In this document: positions 24,062 to 33,253 of the stretch, in pieces
How the letters are laid out: each line of letters opens with the position of its first letter
How positions within the stretch are numbered: the stretch's first letter is position 1
Assembly: GCA_023419175.1 (NCBI GenBank)
Contig: JAEZYG010000074.1
Location: 1 to 36,870 of the forward strand
Length of the DNA: 36,870 nucleotides
Direction of reading: 5' to 3'
Source: Actinomycetes bacterium
GTDB taxonomy: Bacteria; Actinomycetota; Actinomycetes; Propionibacteriales; Propionibacteriaceae
Program-made: the position numbers and the translations under genes
The notes under the pieces: generated by a model
The model's database searches: none
Told to the model about the DNA's origin: nothing
The model's input: only the letters and a program-made list of their open reading frames with translations

Positions 24062-25222
24062 GTGAAGATCCGTATCGACCGCGGTATTTTGGCCGAGGCT
24101 GTCGCCTGGGCTGCACGTAGTCTGCCAAGCCGTCCGGCAATGCCGGTTCTGACAGGTCTGCTCATAAAAACCTTCGATCAGTCGGTCTCGTTGAGTACAT
24201 TCGATTATGAGACGAGTGCTCGTATTGAATGTCCAGCTCACATCATCGATGAAGGTGAAGTACTCGTCTCCGGTAAATTGCTTGCTGATATCGCCCGTAG
24301 CCTTCCCCATATGGAAGTCGAAATCGAAGCTGATGCCACACGTGCAGAATTGCGCTGTGGACCAGCTCAATTTACCTTACAAGCTCTCCCTCTTGACGAG
24401 TATCCGCAATTGCCTTCCATGCCGGCTGCAACTGGAGTGATCGATTCTGCTCTTTTCGCTCAATCCATTCAGCAGACGGTGATCGCCGCTGGTAAAGATG
24501 AACTGCTTCCCATATTTACAGGTGTCAAAATCGAAATCGATAACAACACTTTGTCGATGCTTGCCACCGACCGTTTCCGTATGTCTTTGAAGGAATTCAC
24601 GTGGGATTCTTCCTCAGAAATCACCTCGACATCTGCTCTCGTCCCTGCAAAAGTCCTCACCGAGGTTGCGCGGACGATGACAAGCGGTGAAACGGTTACG
24701 ATCGCTCTTTCCAATCCTCAAATGGGAGAGGGGATCATTGGCATTGAATCCACAGTCAATGACGTTTCCCGTCGCATCACCACCCGTTTGCTGTCAGGAG
24801 AATTCCCCAAGGTACGTCATTTGATGGACGTAACGCCTAGCTTGGTCATGCGGTGTAATACCAATGATTTGGTCGCTTCGGTTAAGCGTGTCTCCTTGGT
24901 AGCTGAACGCAATACACCAATTCGAATGTTGATTGCTGATGACCAGATCGCTCTTGAGGCTGCTACCGGCGATCAGGCTCAAGCTTCTGAATCCATTTCA
25001 GCTCAGGTGACGAATCATCTTGGTGAAGAAAACGCTTTATCAGCTGCAGGTTTCAATCCCCATTTCTTGTCAGATGCTCTCTCAGCTCTCAATACTCCTT
25101 ACGTCCAAATCTCTTTCACCGCTCCTGGGAAACCTTGTCTGATTCAAGGAATCGATTCGATCGATGCTGAAGCAGATGAGAGCTATAAACACGTCATTAT
25201 GTTGATGCGTCTTCCTTCCTAA
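24062..25222 (+). CDS. dnaN: DNA polymerase III beta subunit (sliding clamp)
   Basis: DnaN forms a ring dimer that holds polymerase on DNA. The 386-residue protein begins MKIRIDRGILAEAVAWAARSLPSRP, here read as MKIRIDRGILAEAVA then WAARSLPSRP, the usual actinobacterial N-terminus. It continues through the three clamp folds, with LSMLATDRFRMSL in the middle. The C-terminus VIMLMRLPS matches the family end. GTG 24062 is preceded by GGAGGA (24050-24055), so the in-frame ATG at 24017 is too far upstream. recF follows after 14 bases. Confidence 0.96.
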   Translation: MKIRIDRGILAEAVAWAARSLPSRPAMPVLTGLLIKTFDQSVSLSTFDYETSARIECPAHIIDEGEVLVSGKLLADIARSLPHMEVEIEADATRAELRCGPAQFTLQALPLDEYPQLPSMPAATGVIDSALFAQSIQQTVIAAGKDELLPIFTGVKIEIDNNTLSMLATDRFRMSLKEFTWDSSSEITSTSALVPAKVLTEVARTMTSGETVTIALSNPQMGEGIIGIESTVNDVSRRITTRLLSGEFPKVRHLMDVTPSLVMRCNTNDLVASVKRVSLVAERNTPIRMLIADDQIALEAATGDQAQASESISAQVTNHLGEENALSAAGFNPHFLSDALSALNTPYVQISFTAPGKPCLIQGIDSIDAEADESYKHVIMLMRLPS

Positions 25223-25236
25223 TCTGGTGAGAATTG

Positions 25237-26358
25237 ATGTATGTCTCTCAGCTCAGTCTGCGCGATTTTAGGAATTACAGCCATGCAGATATCGAGCTGA
25301 GAGCTGGGGTAACGATCTTTCAAGGATCAAATGGTCAAGGAAAGACCAATCTTGTTGAGGCGATTGAATATCTTTCACGTCTAGGTTCTCATCGTGTATC
25401 TTCCGATATACCGTTGGTCAAATCGGGATCATCTCAGGCGATCATTCGCTCCCTTGTTAGAGCTTCGTTAAACGATCCGCGATCATTGCTCTTAGAGGTT
25501 GAACTCAATGCTCATCGGGCGAATCGAGCTCGAATAAATCGTGGTGAATTACCGAAGATGACCGATTTATTAGGTGCTTTGCGCACGGTTGTCTTTTCTC
25601 CAGAAGATCTGTTGATCGTCAAATCCGATCCGGCAACGAGAAGAGCTTTCATTGACGATTTGGTAATCGCTCGTTGGCCTCGCATGTTGGGTGTGAAACA
25701 CGATTATGAGCGAGTATTAAAACAGCGCAATGTCTTATTGAAATCCATGCAAAAATCCCATGTCGTCGATGACGATATTTTGGATGTCTGGGATGAACAG
25801 CTCACACGTTTTGGTGCTGAATTGCTCGCTGCCCGTCTGGATACCCTTGCTGAATTGAATGAGCCGATGTGCAGTTCCTATGCCACTATCGCTCCGAGAA
25901 ATAATCGGGTGAATGCTCTTTACCGTCCAAGTTTTAACCTGCCGGATAATCCTTCAGATCTTGAAGATGCCTTTGCTTCAGCATTACGTGAACGCAGACA
26001 GGACGAGTGTATCCGTGCGATGACTCTTATCGGTCCTCATCGAGATGATATCTCCTTGATGATCGGAGATCTTCCTGCGAAGGGATACGCCTCTCACGGT
26101 GAGTCTTGGTCGTTGGCTTTAGCGATACGTCTTGCCGCTTTCCATCTTTTACGTGCCGATGGAATTGAGGCGGTACTGATTTTGGACGATGTATTCGCTG
26201 AACTGGACGCAATCCGTCGTGAGCGTTTGGCAGATGCCGTCTTGGATGCAGAACAGCTATTGATCACAGCCGCAGTGGCATCCGATATTCCTTCGTCTAT
26301 GACGGGTCAACATTTCCATGTCGAGATGGGTCACGTTGAGAAGGTGGATGATGAATAA
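25237..26358 (+). CDS. recF: DNA replication and repair protein RecF
   Basis: RecF is an SMC-like ATPase that directs RecA to gaps at stalled forks. The 373-residue protein begins MYVSQLSLRDFRNYSHADIE, with Walker A GSNGQGKT (30-37), the signature region ASHGESWSLALAIRLA and Walker B VLILDDVFAELD near the end. ATG 25237 follows GGTGAG (25226-25231); a TTG three bases earlier is less likely. It lies 14 bases after dnaN, and its end overlaps one possible start of the DUF721 gene. Confidence 0.95.
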   Translation: MYVSQLSLRDFRNYSHADIELRAGVTIFQGSNGQGKTNLVEAIEYLSRLGSHRVSSDIPLVKSGSSQAIIRSLVRASLNDPRSLLLEVELNAHRANRARINRGELPKMTDLLGALRTVVFSPEDLLIVKSDPATRRAFIDDLVIARWPRMLGVKHDYERVLKQRNVLLKSMQKSHVVDDDILDVWDEQLTRFGAELLAARLDTLAELNEPMCSSYATIAPRNNRVNALYRPSFNLPDNPSDLEDAFASALRERRQDECIRAMTLIGPHRDDISLMIGDLPAKGYASHGESWSLALAIRLAAFHLLRADGIEAVLILDDVFAELDAIRRERLADAVLDAEQLLITAAVASDIPSSMTGQHFHVEMGHVEKVDDE

Positions 26359-27043
26359 TAGGAGTCCACATGAGTTTTCCCCAGAAGTTATCCACATGGA
26401 GGGTAGAGATCGTTCTATACGTAATGACAGGGAAAAACAGGGTCTAAATCACATAGATGTAAGCTCTTATCCACAGTTATCCACAGAAAATGTGGATAAG
26501 AAATCCCGCGAAGATGAGAAGTTATCCACAAGTAATTCACAAGACGATCACGATGTTTGCGGACATGAGATGGCAAGTTGGGTTGCCCATCATGTTGCCT
26601 CGATATCCAATGATCGAAGCATGGTGGAGCGCAGACGACGAACATCTGATACAACCATCACCTATAGTTCTGCTCGTCCGGATCGTCGAGATCCTGTGAA
26701 GTTATCGTCCGCTTTTTCCTCGTTGGTCAAGCGCAAGAAGTGGTCAACGAATCTTCAACTGCGTCAACTTCTCATTCAATGGTCCGATCTGGTCGGTACG
26801 ATGAATGCAAAGCATTCCACTCCATCAGCTTTTGAGAAGGGACTATTGCATATCTCATGCGATTCAACCGCGTGGGCAACTCAATTGCGGATGATGTCCG
26901 CCGTCATCATGAAAAGGATTAATGAGCAGATGGGTGAGGTTGTCGTCACCTCCATTAAGGTGGACGGACCTCATCACGTCTCCTGGAAGAAAGGACCGCG
27001 TTCTATTAGAGATGGACGAGGGCCACGCGATACCTATGGCTAG
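26348..27043 (+). CDS. DUF721 protein (DciA-like)
   Basis: The C-terminal part (about 110-231) is a DUF721 domain with LRQLLIQWSDLVG and STAWATQLRMM, and it ends GRGPRDTYG as in M. tuberculosis Rv0004. DUF721 proteins are related to DciA, a loader or regulator of the replicative helicase DnaB, which suits the position after recF. The first about 75 residues are polar, unconserved-looking and overlap a cluster of DnaA boxes. The start is uncertain. ATG 26348 or 26351 follows a GAAGGTGG-like site inside recF, while ATG 26570 would give a protein closer to the family length and leave the boxes intergenic. The C-terminal identification is firm. Confidence 0.88.
   Translation: MMNNRSPHEFSPEVIHMEGRDRSIRNDREKQGLNHIDVSSYPQLSTENVDKKSREDEKLSTSNSQDDHDVCGHEMASWVAHHVASISNDRSMVERRRRTSDTTITYSSARPDRRDPVKLSSAFSSLVKRKKWSTNLQLRQLLIQWSDLVGTMNAKHSTPSAFEKGLLHISCDSTAWATQLRMMSAVIMKRINEQMGEVVVTSIKVDGPHHVSWKKGPRSIRDGRGPRDTYG
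26388..26530. other. Cluster of five perfect DnaA boxes
   Basis: Perfect TTATCCACA sequences are at 26388-26396 (+), 26467-26475 (+), 26477-26485 (+), 26491-26499 (-) and 26522-26530 (+). Two are spaced exactly 10 bases, one helical turn. The cluster lies in the N-terminal codons of the DUF721 frame or in its 5' region, about 2.7 kb from the dnaA-dnaN gap. Confidence 0.9.
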
Positions 27044-27130
27044 TAGCATATCGATGCCAGACGATAGTCAATGATGAGACTACAGCGGTATTTCATATAT
27101 CCTTTTTGAAAAAGATGAGGATAGGAAGGT

Positions 27131-27721
27131 ATGTCAAAGATCAGTGAAGCAAAATTCAAATTTTTGCGATCCCATCTAGGGATTTATCTTGGAATTCTTA
27201 TTCTCGTGGGATATGGAATAATGGCTTTAATAGCTTACTGTAATTCTGTATATATCGGTCATAGCGCTTTCGTATGCAAAATAATCTATATGATTATATC
27301 GATACTTGTCTTTAGTCTTTTTGGTTTGGGTCTGATATACCCTTGGGATAAGAAAAAATCAAGTAGCTCACGTAAACGCCATCCACGCTTATATCGATAT
27401 GGACGTTTTATTTACGTACTATTTATTGTTGCAGCTTATTTATTTCTTTCTTTTCGTACTGTGTATCCCGTCATGGCAGATGTGATTCAAGGCCCTCAAA
27501 CTGCTGTCGTATCGTATATTGGTATGGATAGTGAAGTGCGCAAGATTGGAAGACATTCTGGCAGATATACGCTCTACCACCTGCATTTTCAAGATACAAG
27601 CGGGCGTCAGATTACGATCAATCTCACCGATCGAGAAATTGATGACTACCGTGAGTATTTTGAATCTTTACACCATCAAGAATTGGTTTTCTATCCTCAT
27701 AGCCATGTTGCAGTCATTTAG
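27131..27721 (+). CDS. Unknown AT-rich three-helix membrane protein
   Basis: I do not recognise this 196-residue protein. It has three hydrophobic segments at about 18-36, 46-70 and 92-115, with a basic loop (KKKSSSSRKRHPR) between the second and third. A soluble C-terminal domain of about 80 residues follows, predicted to be beta-rich (VSYIGMDSEVRKIG; YTLYHLHFQDTSGRQITINL). A ribosome site AGGATAGGAAGG precedes the ATG. Codon use differs from the neighbours: ATA and other A/T-ending codons are frequent. It lies between DUF721 and gyrB, where related genomes usually have no such gene, so it looks like an acquired or lineage-specific insertion. Confidence 0.7.
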   Translation: MSKISEAKFKFLRSHLGIYLGILILVGYGIMALIAYCNSVYIGHSAFVCKIIYMIISILVFSLFGLGLIYPWDKKKSSSSRKRHPRLYRYGRFIYVLFIVAAYLFLSFRTVYPVMADVIQGPQTAVVSYIGMDSEVRKIGRHSGRYTLYHLHFQDTSGRQITINLTDREIDDYREYFESLHHQELVFYPHSHVAVI

Positions 27722-28486
27722 AAAATATTATAAAAACATCTATGAAAGTTATTAAACAGTATAAAGAAAATTCTCTATCTCTTGTAGAATATCTAGATAA
27801 GAGAGAATATTGAGATGGAGATAGATGAAAATATATGATGACAAAGTGGGTGTAAAGAAGAAATAAGTAAAGAGTTCGGCGCTATTTACCTTTCTTGATT
27901 AACCTTTTGGATCATATCGTTGATATTTATCCAAGAAAGATAGAATTTCCACCGAAAATCTATTGTGTGAATCAGCTCATAATTCATATCCATTCTCCTT
28001 GTCTTACTGTGATTTTCTTACACGCGTTACCTTCTCTAGCGTTCACGACTAACTCGCTAAAGCAAGATCAAAAATCGTGATAACCCCTAACTCGCCTGGT
28101 ATATGACATTCATTCAGCGATCTGAAACGACCTTCAAATCACTATCCAGAAGGGGAGAAATCCCACTAAGCTACTTAAAACCTCGCCTTATCAGCACTTT
28201 TGCTGATGAGTTCAAAACCAAACCCCTAAAACCTGGAAGTGGACAGATATGACTTCTTGTATCGAAAAAGAATCTTCAAGATGAAGTGGACGTGGGGAAC
28301 CATGTCTCTATGATCCGATCGTCTCCAAGGTGCCTTAAAATGCCACTGACGGCTATTACCTCCTGTTATCGACCGCTATCTAGTGAATGATGGTGTAAAC
28401 TTTCCAAGAGATTGGGACGAGTATAAGCTCGCGGGCGACAGCCCCCCGTCTACGATGGGCCCCTGGCATAAAAGGAGCTTTGCCCG
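27722..28486. other. 765-base gene-free stretch upstream of gyrB
   Basis: I find no convincing gene; a 61-codon frame at 27895-28080 has no ribosome site or family features. The first half is AT-rich like the preceding gene. There is a stem-loop ATCAGCA-CTTT-TGCTGAT at 28190-28207, extended to about 10 pairs with one G-U, and a short repeat (CCCCTAA at 28084 and again near 28230). The last about 60 bases are G+C-rich, with GGGC-GACA-GCCC at 28433-28444. The gyrB promoter must lie here, and the mRNA leader may be long and structured. A small RNA gene is possible. Confidence 0.5.
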
Positions 28487-30526
28487 GTGAGTGATGTGGC
28501 TTCTCATGATGACGAGATGACCCAGGGAAATAGCGATAGCGGTGCATTCGACATCGATAGCAATTCCGATAGTTTGCATGCAACAGGTGAATACGATGCG
28601 GAACAGATCCAAGTTCTTGAAGGCTTGGAAGCTGTGCGTAAGCGTCCTGGTATGTATATCGGCTCGACTTCTGAGCGCGGATTACACCATCTCGTCTACG
28701 AAATCGTCGATAACGCTGTCGATGAAGCCCTTGCTGGATATTGCGATCATATTCGTGTCGAGTTATTGGACGGAGATGGGTGCCGAGTGATCGATAACGG
28801 TCGCGGTATCCCTGTCGCTTTACACCCTGTGGAAAAAATTTCAACTTTGGAATTGGTGCTGACCGTCCTTCACGCAGGCGGCAAATTCGGCAATGGTGGT
28901 TATAAGGTATCGGGTGGTTTACACGGTGTAGGCTCGTCGGTAGTCAATGCTTTGAGCTCCCGTATGATCGCCGATATCCGTCGAGACGGTCATCGTTGGC
29001 GTCAAAGCTATACCTTGGGAACTCCTGATACTCCCATTCAGAAATTGGAAGAGACTTCTCAAACAGGGACGACGATCACCTTCTATCCGTCCGCTGAGAT
29101 CTTTGAGACCACTACGTTCAATTACGACACCTTAGCGACCCGATTCCGTGAGATGGCTTTCCTCAATAAGGGATTGCGCATTGATATTACCGACAAACGA
29201 ACAGATCATGTAGATGATGAAGGTAATCCGATTAGTGATTCTTTCCATTTTGAAAATGGTCTAGCAGATTTTGTTGGATATCTTACGGGTAATCGTGAAC
29301 CCCTCACCTCGGTGATTGATATCGAAGCCAATTCTTCCGATTTGGGAATGGGAGTTGAATTGGCGATGCAGTGGAATAATTCCTATGGCAGTTCCCTGCA
29401 TACTTTCGCCAATACGATCAATACCCATGAAGGCGGTACTCACGAAGAAGGTTTCCGCGCTGCATTGACCACCACCGTCAATAAATGGGGTGAAGCATGG
29501 GGTCTTATTCGCAAGAAGGAAGATCGTGTCGGGAATGAGGATATCCGAGAGGGTATGACCGCAATCTTGTCGGTTAAGATTTCCGAACCCCAATTTGAAG
29601 GACAGACCAAGACGAAATTGGGCAATACGGAGGCTCGCTCTTTCGTCCAAAAGATCGTCAATGAATATCTTGGCGATTGGATGGAACGCAATCCTCAAGA
29701 GGGTAAGGCGATCGTGCGTAAGGCGATGGACGCTGCCGCTGTCCGTCTGGCTGCCCGTAAGGCAAGAGATGCCGCCCGCAAGCGTAAAGATCTGCTTGGT
29801 GGGGGAGGTCTTCCCGGTAAATTAGCGGATTGCTCTTCGACCAATCCTGAAGAATGCGAAGTTTTCATCGTCGAGGGTGACTCCGCAGGAGGTTCCGCAA
29901 AAGGCGGACGAAATCCGCGTTGTCAAGCTATTTTACCTCTTCGAGGGAAGATCTTGAACGTTGAAAAAGCCCGGATCGACAGGGTGTGGGCAAATAAGGA
30001 AGTCGAAGCGATCATCAACGCTTTGGGAACAGGCGTTTTCGATGATTTCGATATCAACAAGCTGCGCTATCACAAGATCATCTTGATGGCTGACGCCGAT
30101 GTGGACGGTTCCCATATCCGCACCCTCTTGTTGACCTTGCTGTTTAGATTCATGAAACCGCTCATCGATGCAGGTCACGTCTACTTGGCACAACCACCTC
30201 TCTTTAGAATCCGCTGGACTAACGCTCCCCATGAATTGGCATATAACGATGCAGAACGCGATGCGATCCGCGATGCTGGATTGGCTGCCGGTAAGAAATT
30301 ACCCAATGTCAACCCAATCCAACGCTATAAAGGCCTTGGGGAGATGAACGCCCAGGATCTGTGGGAGACCACGATGGATCCCGATGGACGTATCTTGTTG
30401 CAGGTCACCTTGGAAGATGCTGTGAGAGCCGATCAGATGTTTTCCATTCTTATGGGTGAAGACGTGGAGGAAAGACGTCATTTCATCCAGAGGAACGCGA
30501 AGGATGTCCGTTTCCTCGACATCTGA
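28487..30526 (+). CDS. gyrB: DNA gyrase subunit B
   Basis: GyrB is the ATPase subunit of gyrase, which introduces negative supercoils. The 679-residue protein carries the GHKL motifs EIVDNAVDEA (72-81) and DNGRGIP (103-109) and the VSGGLHGVG loop. The Toprim domain has EGDSAGG (463-469) and DADVDG (536-541) for metal binding. It starts with a 35-residue acidic extension before the usual QIQVLEGLEAVRKRP. GTG 28487 has the strong site AAAGGAG at 28471-28477. gyrA follows after 48 bases, so they probably form an operon. Confidence 0.97.
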   Translation: MSDVASHDDEMTQGNSDSGAFDIDSNSDSLHATGEYDAEQIQVLEGLEAVRKRPGMYIGSTSERGLHHLVYEIVDNAVDEALAGYCDHIRVELLDGDGCRVIDNGRGIPVALHPVEKISTLELVLTVLHAGGKFGNGGYKVSGGLHGVGSSVVNALSSRMIADIRRDGHRWRQSYTLGTPDTPIQKLEETSQTGTTITFYPSAEIFETTTFNYDTLATRFREMAFLNKGLRIDITDKRTDHVDDEGNPISDSFHFENGLADFVGYLTGNREPLTSVIDIEANSSDLGMGVELAMQWNNSYGSSLHTFANTINTHEGGTHEEGFRAALTTTVNKWGEAWGLIRKKEDRVGNEDIREGMTAILSVKISEPQFEGQTKTKLGNTEARSFVQKIVNEYLGDWMERNPQEGKAIVRKAMDAAAVRLAARKARDAARKRKDLLGGGGLPGKLADCSSTNPEECEVFIVEGDSAGGSAKGGRNPRCQAILPLRGKILNVEKARIDRVWANKEVEAIINALGTGVFDDFDINKLRYHKIILMADADVDGSHIRTLLLTLLFRFMKPLIDAGHVYLAQPPLFRIRWTNAPHELAYNDAERDAIRDAGLAAGKKLPNVNPIQRYKGLGEMNAQDLWETTMDPDGRILLQVTLEDAVRADQMFSILMGEDVEERRHFIQRNAKDVRFLDI

Positions 30527-30574
30527 TGAATTGATATTTACAACGGGTTTTAAGCGTAGAAGTAAAGGATAGTC

Positions 30575-33253
30575 ATGACGGATACTCCCCAGGAGAATCA
30601 GGGAAATCTCGATCTTCCCGATGAGATCCTCGGCGAGACCAACGAGGATCTCATCGAAGATGCGACCGATCAGCATATTCAAGAGCCTCGTAAGGGTGTC
30701 ATCCATACCGTTGATCTTCAAGCTGAGGTGCAGTCGAGCTATCTCGAATATGCGATGAGCGTGATTGTCGGTCGCGCTCTTCCCGATGTGAGAGATGGTC
30801 TTAAACCGGTTCATCGTCGCGTCATCTATGCGATGTATGACGGTGGTTATCGTCCCGATCGCGGTTGGAATAAGTGTTCACGTGTCGTCGGTGAAGTGAT
30901 GGGTCTCTATCACCCTCACGGCGATTCTGCGATCTATGACACCTTGGTTCGTCTCGCTCAACCGTGGGTGATGCGCGCTCCCCTCGTTCAAGGACAGGGT
31001 AATTTCGGTTCTCCGGGCAACGATCCGGCTGCCGCGATGCGTTATACCGAATGTAAGATGGCTCCACTGTCGATGGAGATGGTGCGAGATATCGACCAAA
31101 ATACGGTCGATTTCCAGCCCAATTACGATAACCGCGAGATGGAGCCGAGCGTCCTTCCTGCTCGTTTCCCCAATCTTTTGGTCAACGGCTCGTCTGGTAT
31201 TGCAGTCGGTATGGCGACCAATATTCCCACCCATAATTTGCGGGAAGTCAATGAGGCTGTCCAGTGGGCTCTCAAGCATCCTGAAGCCAGCGATGAGGAA
31301 TTGCTGGAAGCCAGTATGGAATATATCAAAGGACCCGATTTCCCTTCGGGCGCTTTGATCGTGGGTCGCCAAGGTATCGAAGATGCCTATCGCACCGGAC
31401 GAGGTTCGGTGACGATGCGCGCGGTGATCAATGTCGAAGAGGAGCCCAATGGGCGCACCAGCTTGGTGGTAACCGAGCTGCCTTATATGTGTAATCCCGA
31501 TAATTTGGCTCAAAAGATCGCCGATCTGGTTAATGCCGGAAAGCTGAGCGGTATCGCCGATATCCGAGACGATTCGTCTGCCCGTACAGGTCAGCGTCTG
31601 GTGATCGTACTCAAACGCGATGCCCAGCCGCGCGTGGTGATGAATAATCTCTATAAACACACCCAGCTTCAAGATACTTTCGGGTGCAATATGTTGGCAT
31701 TGGTTGACGATGTGCCGCGTACATTGCGTCTGGATCAATTCATTCGCTACTGGGTGAATCATCAACTCGACGTCATTCGCCGTCGCACTCAATTCCGCTT
31801 GGACGAGGCTGAAAAGACTGCGCATATCTATCGTGGTCTGGTGAAGGCTCTCGATATGTTGGACGAAGTGATCGCTTTGATTCGTCGATCCCCGAGCGCC
31901 GATGTGGCGAATCGTGGTCTGCAAGATCTTCTCGATATCGATGAGATTCAAGCTCACGCCATCTTGGAGATGCAGTTGCGTCGTTTGGCGGCTTTGGAAC
32001 GTCAAAAGATCGTGGATCGTCTTGCAGAGTTGGAGCGTTTGATCGCCGATTTGAAAGATATTTTGGCGAAAGAATCCCGTCAGCGTGAGATCATCTCGGC
32101 AGAACTCCAAGAGATCGTCGATAAATACGGTGATGAGCGCCGTACCCAAATCGTCCATGCGGACGGGGATATGAGCGAGGAAGATTTCATCCCCAATGAG
32201 GAGATGGTGGTCACCTTGACTCGTGGCGGCTATATCAAGCGCACTCGCATGGATCAGTATCGTGTCCAAAAACGTGGAGGTCGCGGGGTGCGTGGAGCAT
32301 CTTTACGCGATGCGGACGAGGTTGATTCGGTCTTTACCTCGATGAGCCATGATTGGGTGCTCTTCTTTACCAATATGGGACGGGTCTATCGGATCAAGAC
32401 ATGGCAACTTCCCGAAGCGAGCCGTGATGCTAAGGGCGGACATGTGGCAGGCTTGCTTTCCTTCTTACCAGACGAGCAGATCGCTCAATCGATGGTTGTG
32501 AAATCCTATCAGGATGCCGACTATCTACTCTTGGCTACTCGCAGAGGATTTATCAAGAAGACAGCCTTGTCAGCCTATGATTCTTCCCGTCAAGCTGGAT
32601 TGTTGGCGATCAATTTCCGCGATGAAAACGATGAGTTGATCGGTGCCTCTTTGGTCAATGCTCGCGACGATGTTCTATTGATCTCTCGTAAGGGTCAAGG
32701 TATTCGCTTCAGAGCTGATGACGAACAGGTTCGTCCGATGGGTCGCACGACATCTGGTGTGACCGGTATGCGCTTTAGAGGGGAAGACGATCTTTTATCG
32801 ATGACGGTGATCGGTGCCGATCTGGACGATTCAGAACAGTTCTTGTTCACCATTACCGATGAAGGCTATGCCAAACGGACGGCGGTGAGTGAATTCCGTC
32901 TGCAAGGTCGAGGTGGTCTTGGCGTGAAGGCTATGCGTATCGTCGAAGAACGCGGTGATCTGGTAGGCGCCGTGGTGGTTGGAGAAGATGACGAGCTGAT
33001 TTCGATCAAACATTCCGGTCAGATCATTCGTAGCGCAGTATCCGATGTCACCGCAACGGGTCGCGATACCATGGGCGTGAAATTCGTCAGTGTTAAGGGC
33101 GGTGATCGCGTGGTGGCGGTGACGGTCAACCATGAAAAAGCTGTGGTTGATGAAGAACAGGACTCGAGCGAGTCAACCGATATGACTGATCCCACCCCCG
33201 ATAGTGTGGAGATGACAGCTTCGCAAGCCGAATCGGAGAATGTCGATGAGTGA
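30575..33253 (+). CDS. gyrA: DNA gyrase subunit A
   Basis: GyrA cleaves and rejoins DNA for gyrase. The 892-residue protein has the winged-helix block with catalytic Tyr157 in AAAMRYTE, and the quinolone-resistance region HPHGDSAIYD with Ser118 and Asp122, the residues that correspond to E. coli Ser83 and Asp87. Ser here is the quinolone-sensitive form, while mycobacteria naturally have Ala. The C-terminal beta-pinwheel carries the GyrA box QKRGGRGV, and an acidic tail of about 35 residues ends the protein. ATG 30575 follows AAAGGA. The stop overlaps the start of the DUF3566 gene by 8 bases. Confidence 0.97.
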   Translation: MTDTPQENQGNLDLPDEILGETNEDLIEDATDQHIQEPRKGVIHTVDLQAEVQSSYLEYAMSVIVGRALPDVRDGLKPVHRRVIYAMYDGGYRPDRGWNKCSRVVGEVMGLYHPHGDSAIYDTLVRLAQPWVMRAPLVQGQGNFGSPGNDPAAAMRYTECKMAPLSMEMVRDIDQNTVDFQPNYDNREMEPSVLPARFPNLLVNGSSGIAVGMATNIPTHNLREVNEAVQWALKHPEASDEELLEASMEYIKGPDFPSGALIVGRQGIEDAYRTGRGSVTMRAVINVEEEPNGRTSLVVTELPYMCNPDNLAQKIADLVNAGKLSGIADIRDDSSARTGQRLVIVLKRDAQPRVVMNNLYKHTQLQDTFGCNMLALVDDVPRTLRLDQFIRYWVNHQLDVIRRRTQFRLDEAEKTAHIYRGLVKALDMLDEVIALIRRSPSADVANRGLQDLLDIDEIQAHAILEMQLRRLAALERQKIVDRLAELERLIADLKDILAKESRQREIISAELQEIVDKYGDERRTQIVHADGDMSEEDFIPNEEMVVTLTRGGYIKRTRMDQYRVQKRGGRGVRGASLRDADEVDSVFTSMSHDWVLFFTNMGRVYRIKTWQLPEASRDAKGGHVAGLLSFLPDEQIAQSMVVKSYQDADYLLLATRRGFIKKTALSAYDSSRQAGLLAINFRDENDELIGASLVNARDDVLLISRKGQGIRFRADDEQVRPMGRTTSGVTGMRFRGEDDLLSMTVIGADLDDSEQFLFTITDEGYAKRTAVSEFRLQGRGGLGVKAMRIVEERGDLVGAVVVGEDDELISIKHSGQIIRSAVSDVTATGRDTMGVKFVSVKGGDRVVAVTVNHEKAVVDEEQDSSESTDMTDPTPDSVEMTASQAESENVDE

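Noticed and set aside
27895..28080. 61-codon open frame in the region upstream of gyrB
   Set aside because: There is no ribosome site, no membrane or domain pattern, and the region is AT-rich, so short open frames are expected.
30878..32269. 463-codon open frame antisense to gyrA
   Set aside because: It lies fully within the conserved gyrA gene, has no ribosome site and a composition expected from the complementary strand of biased codons. The product shows no family features.
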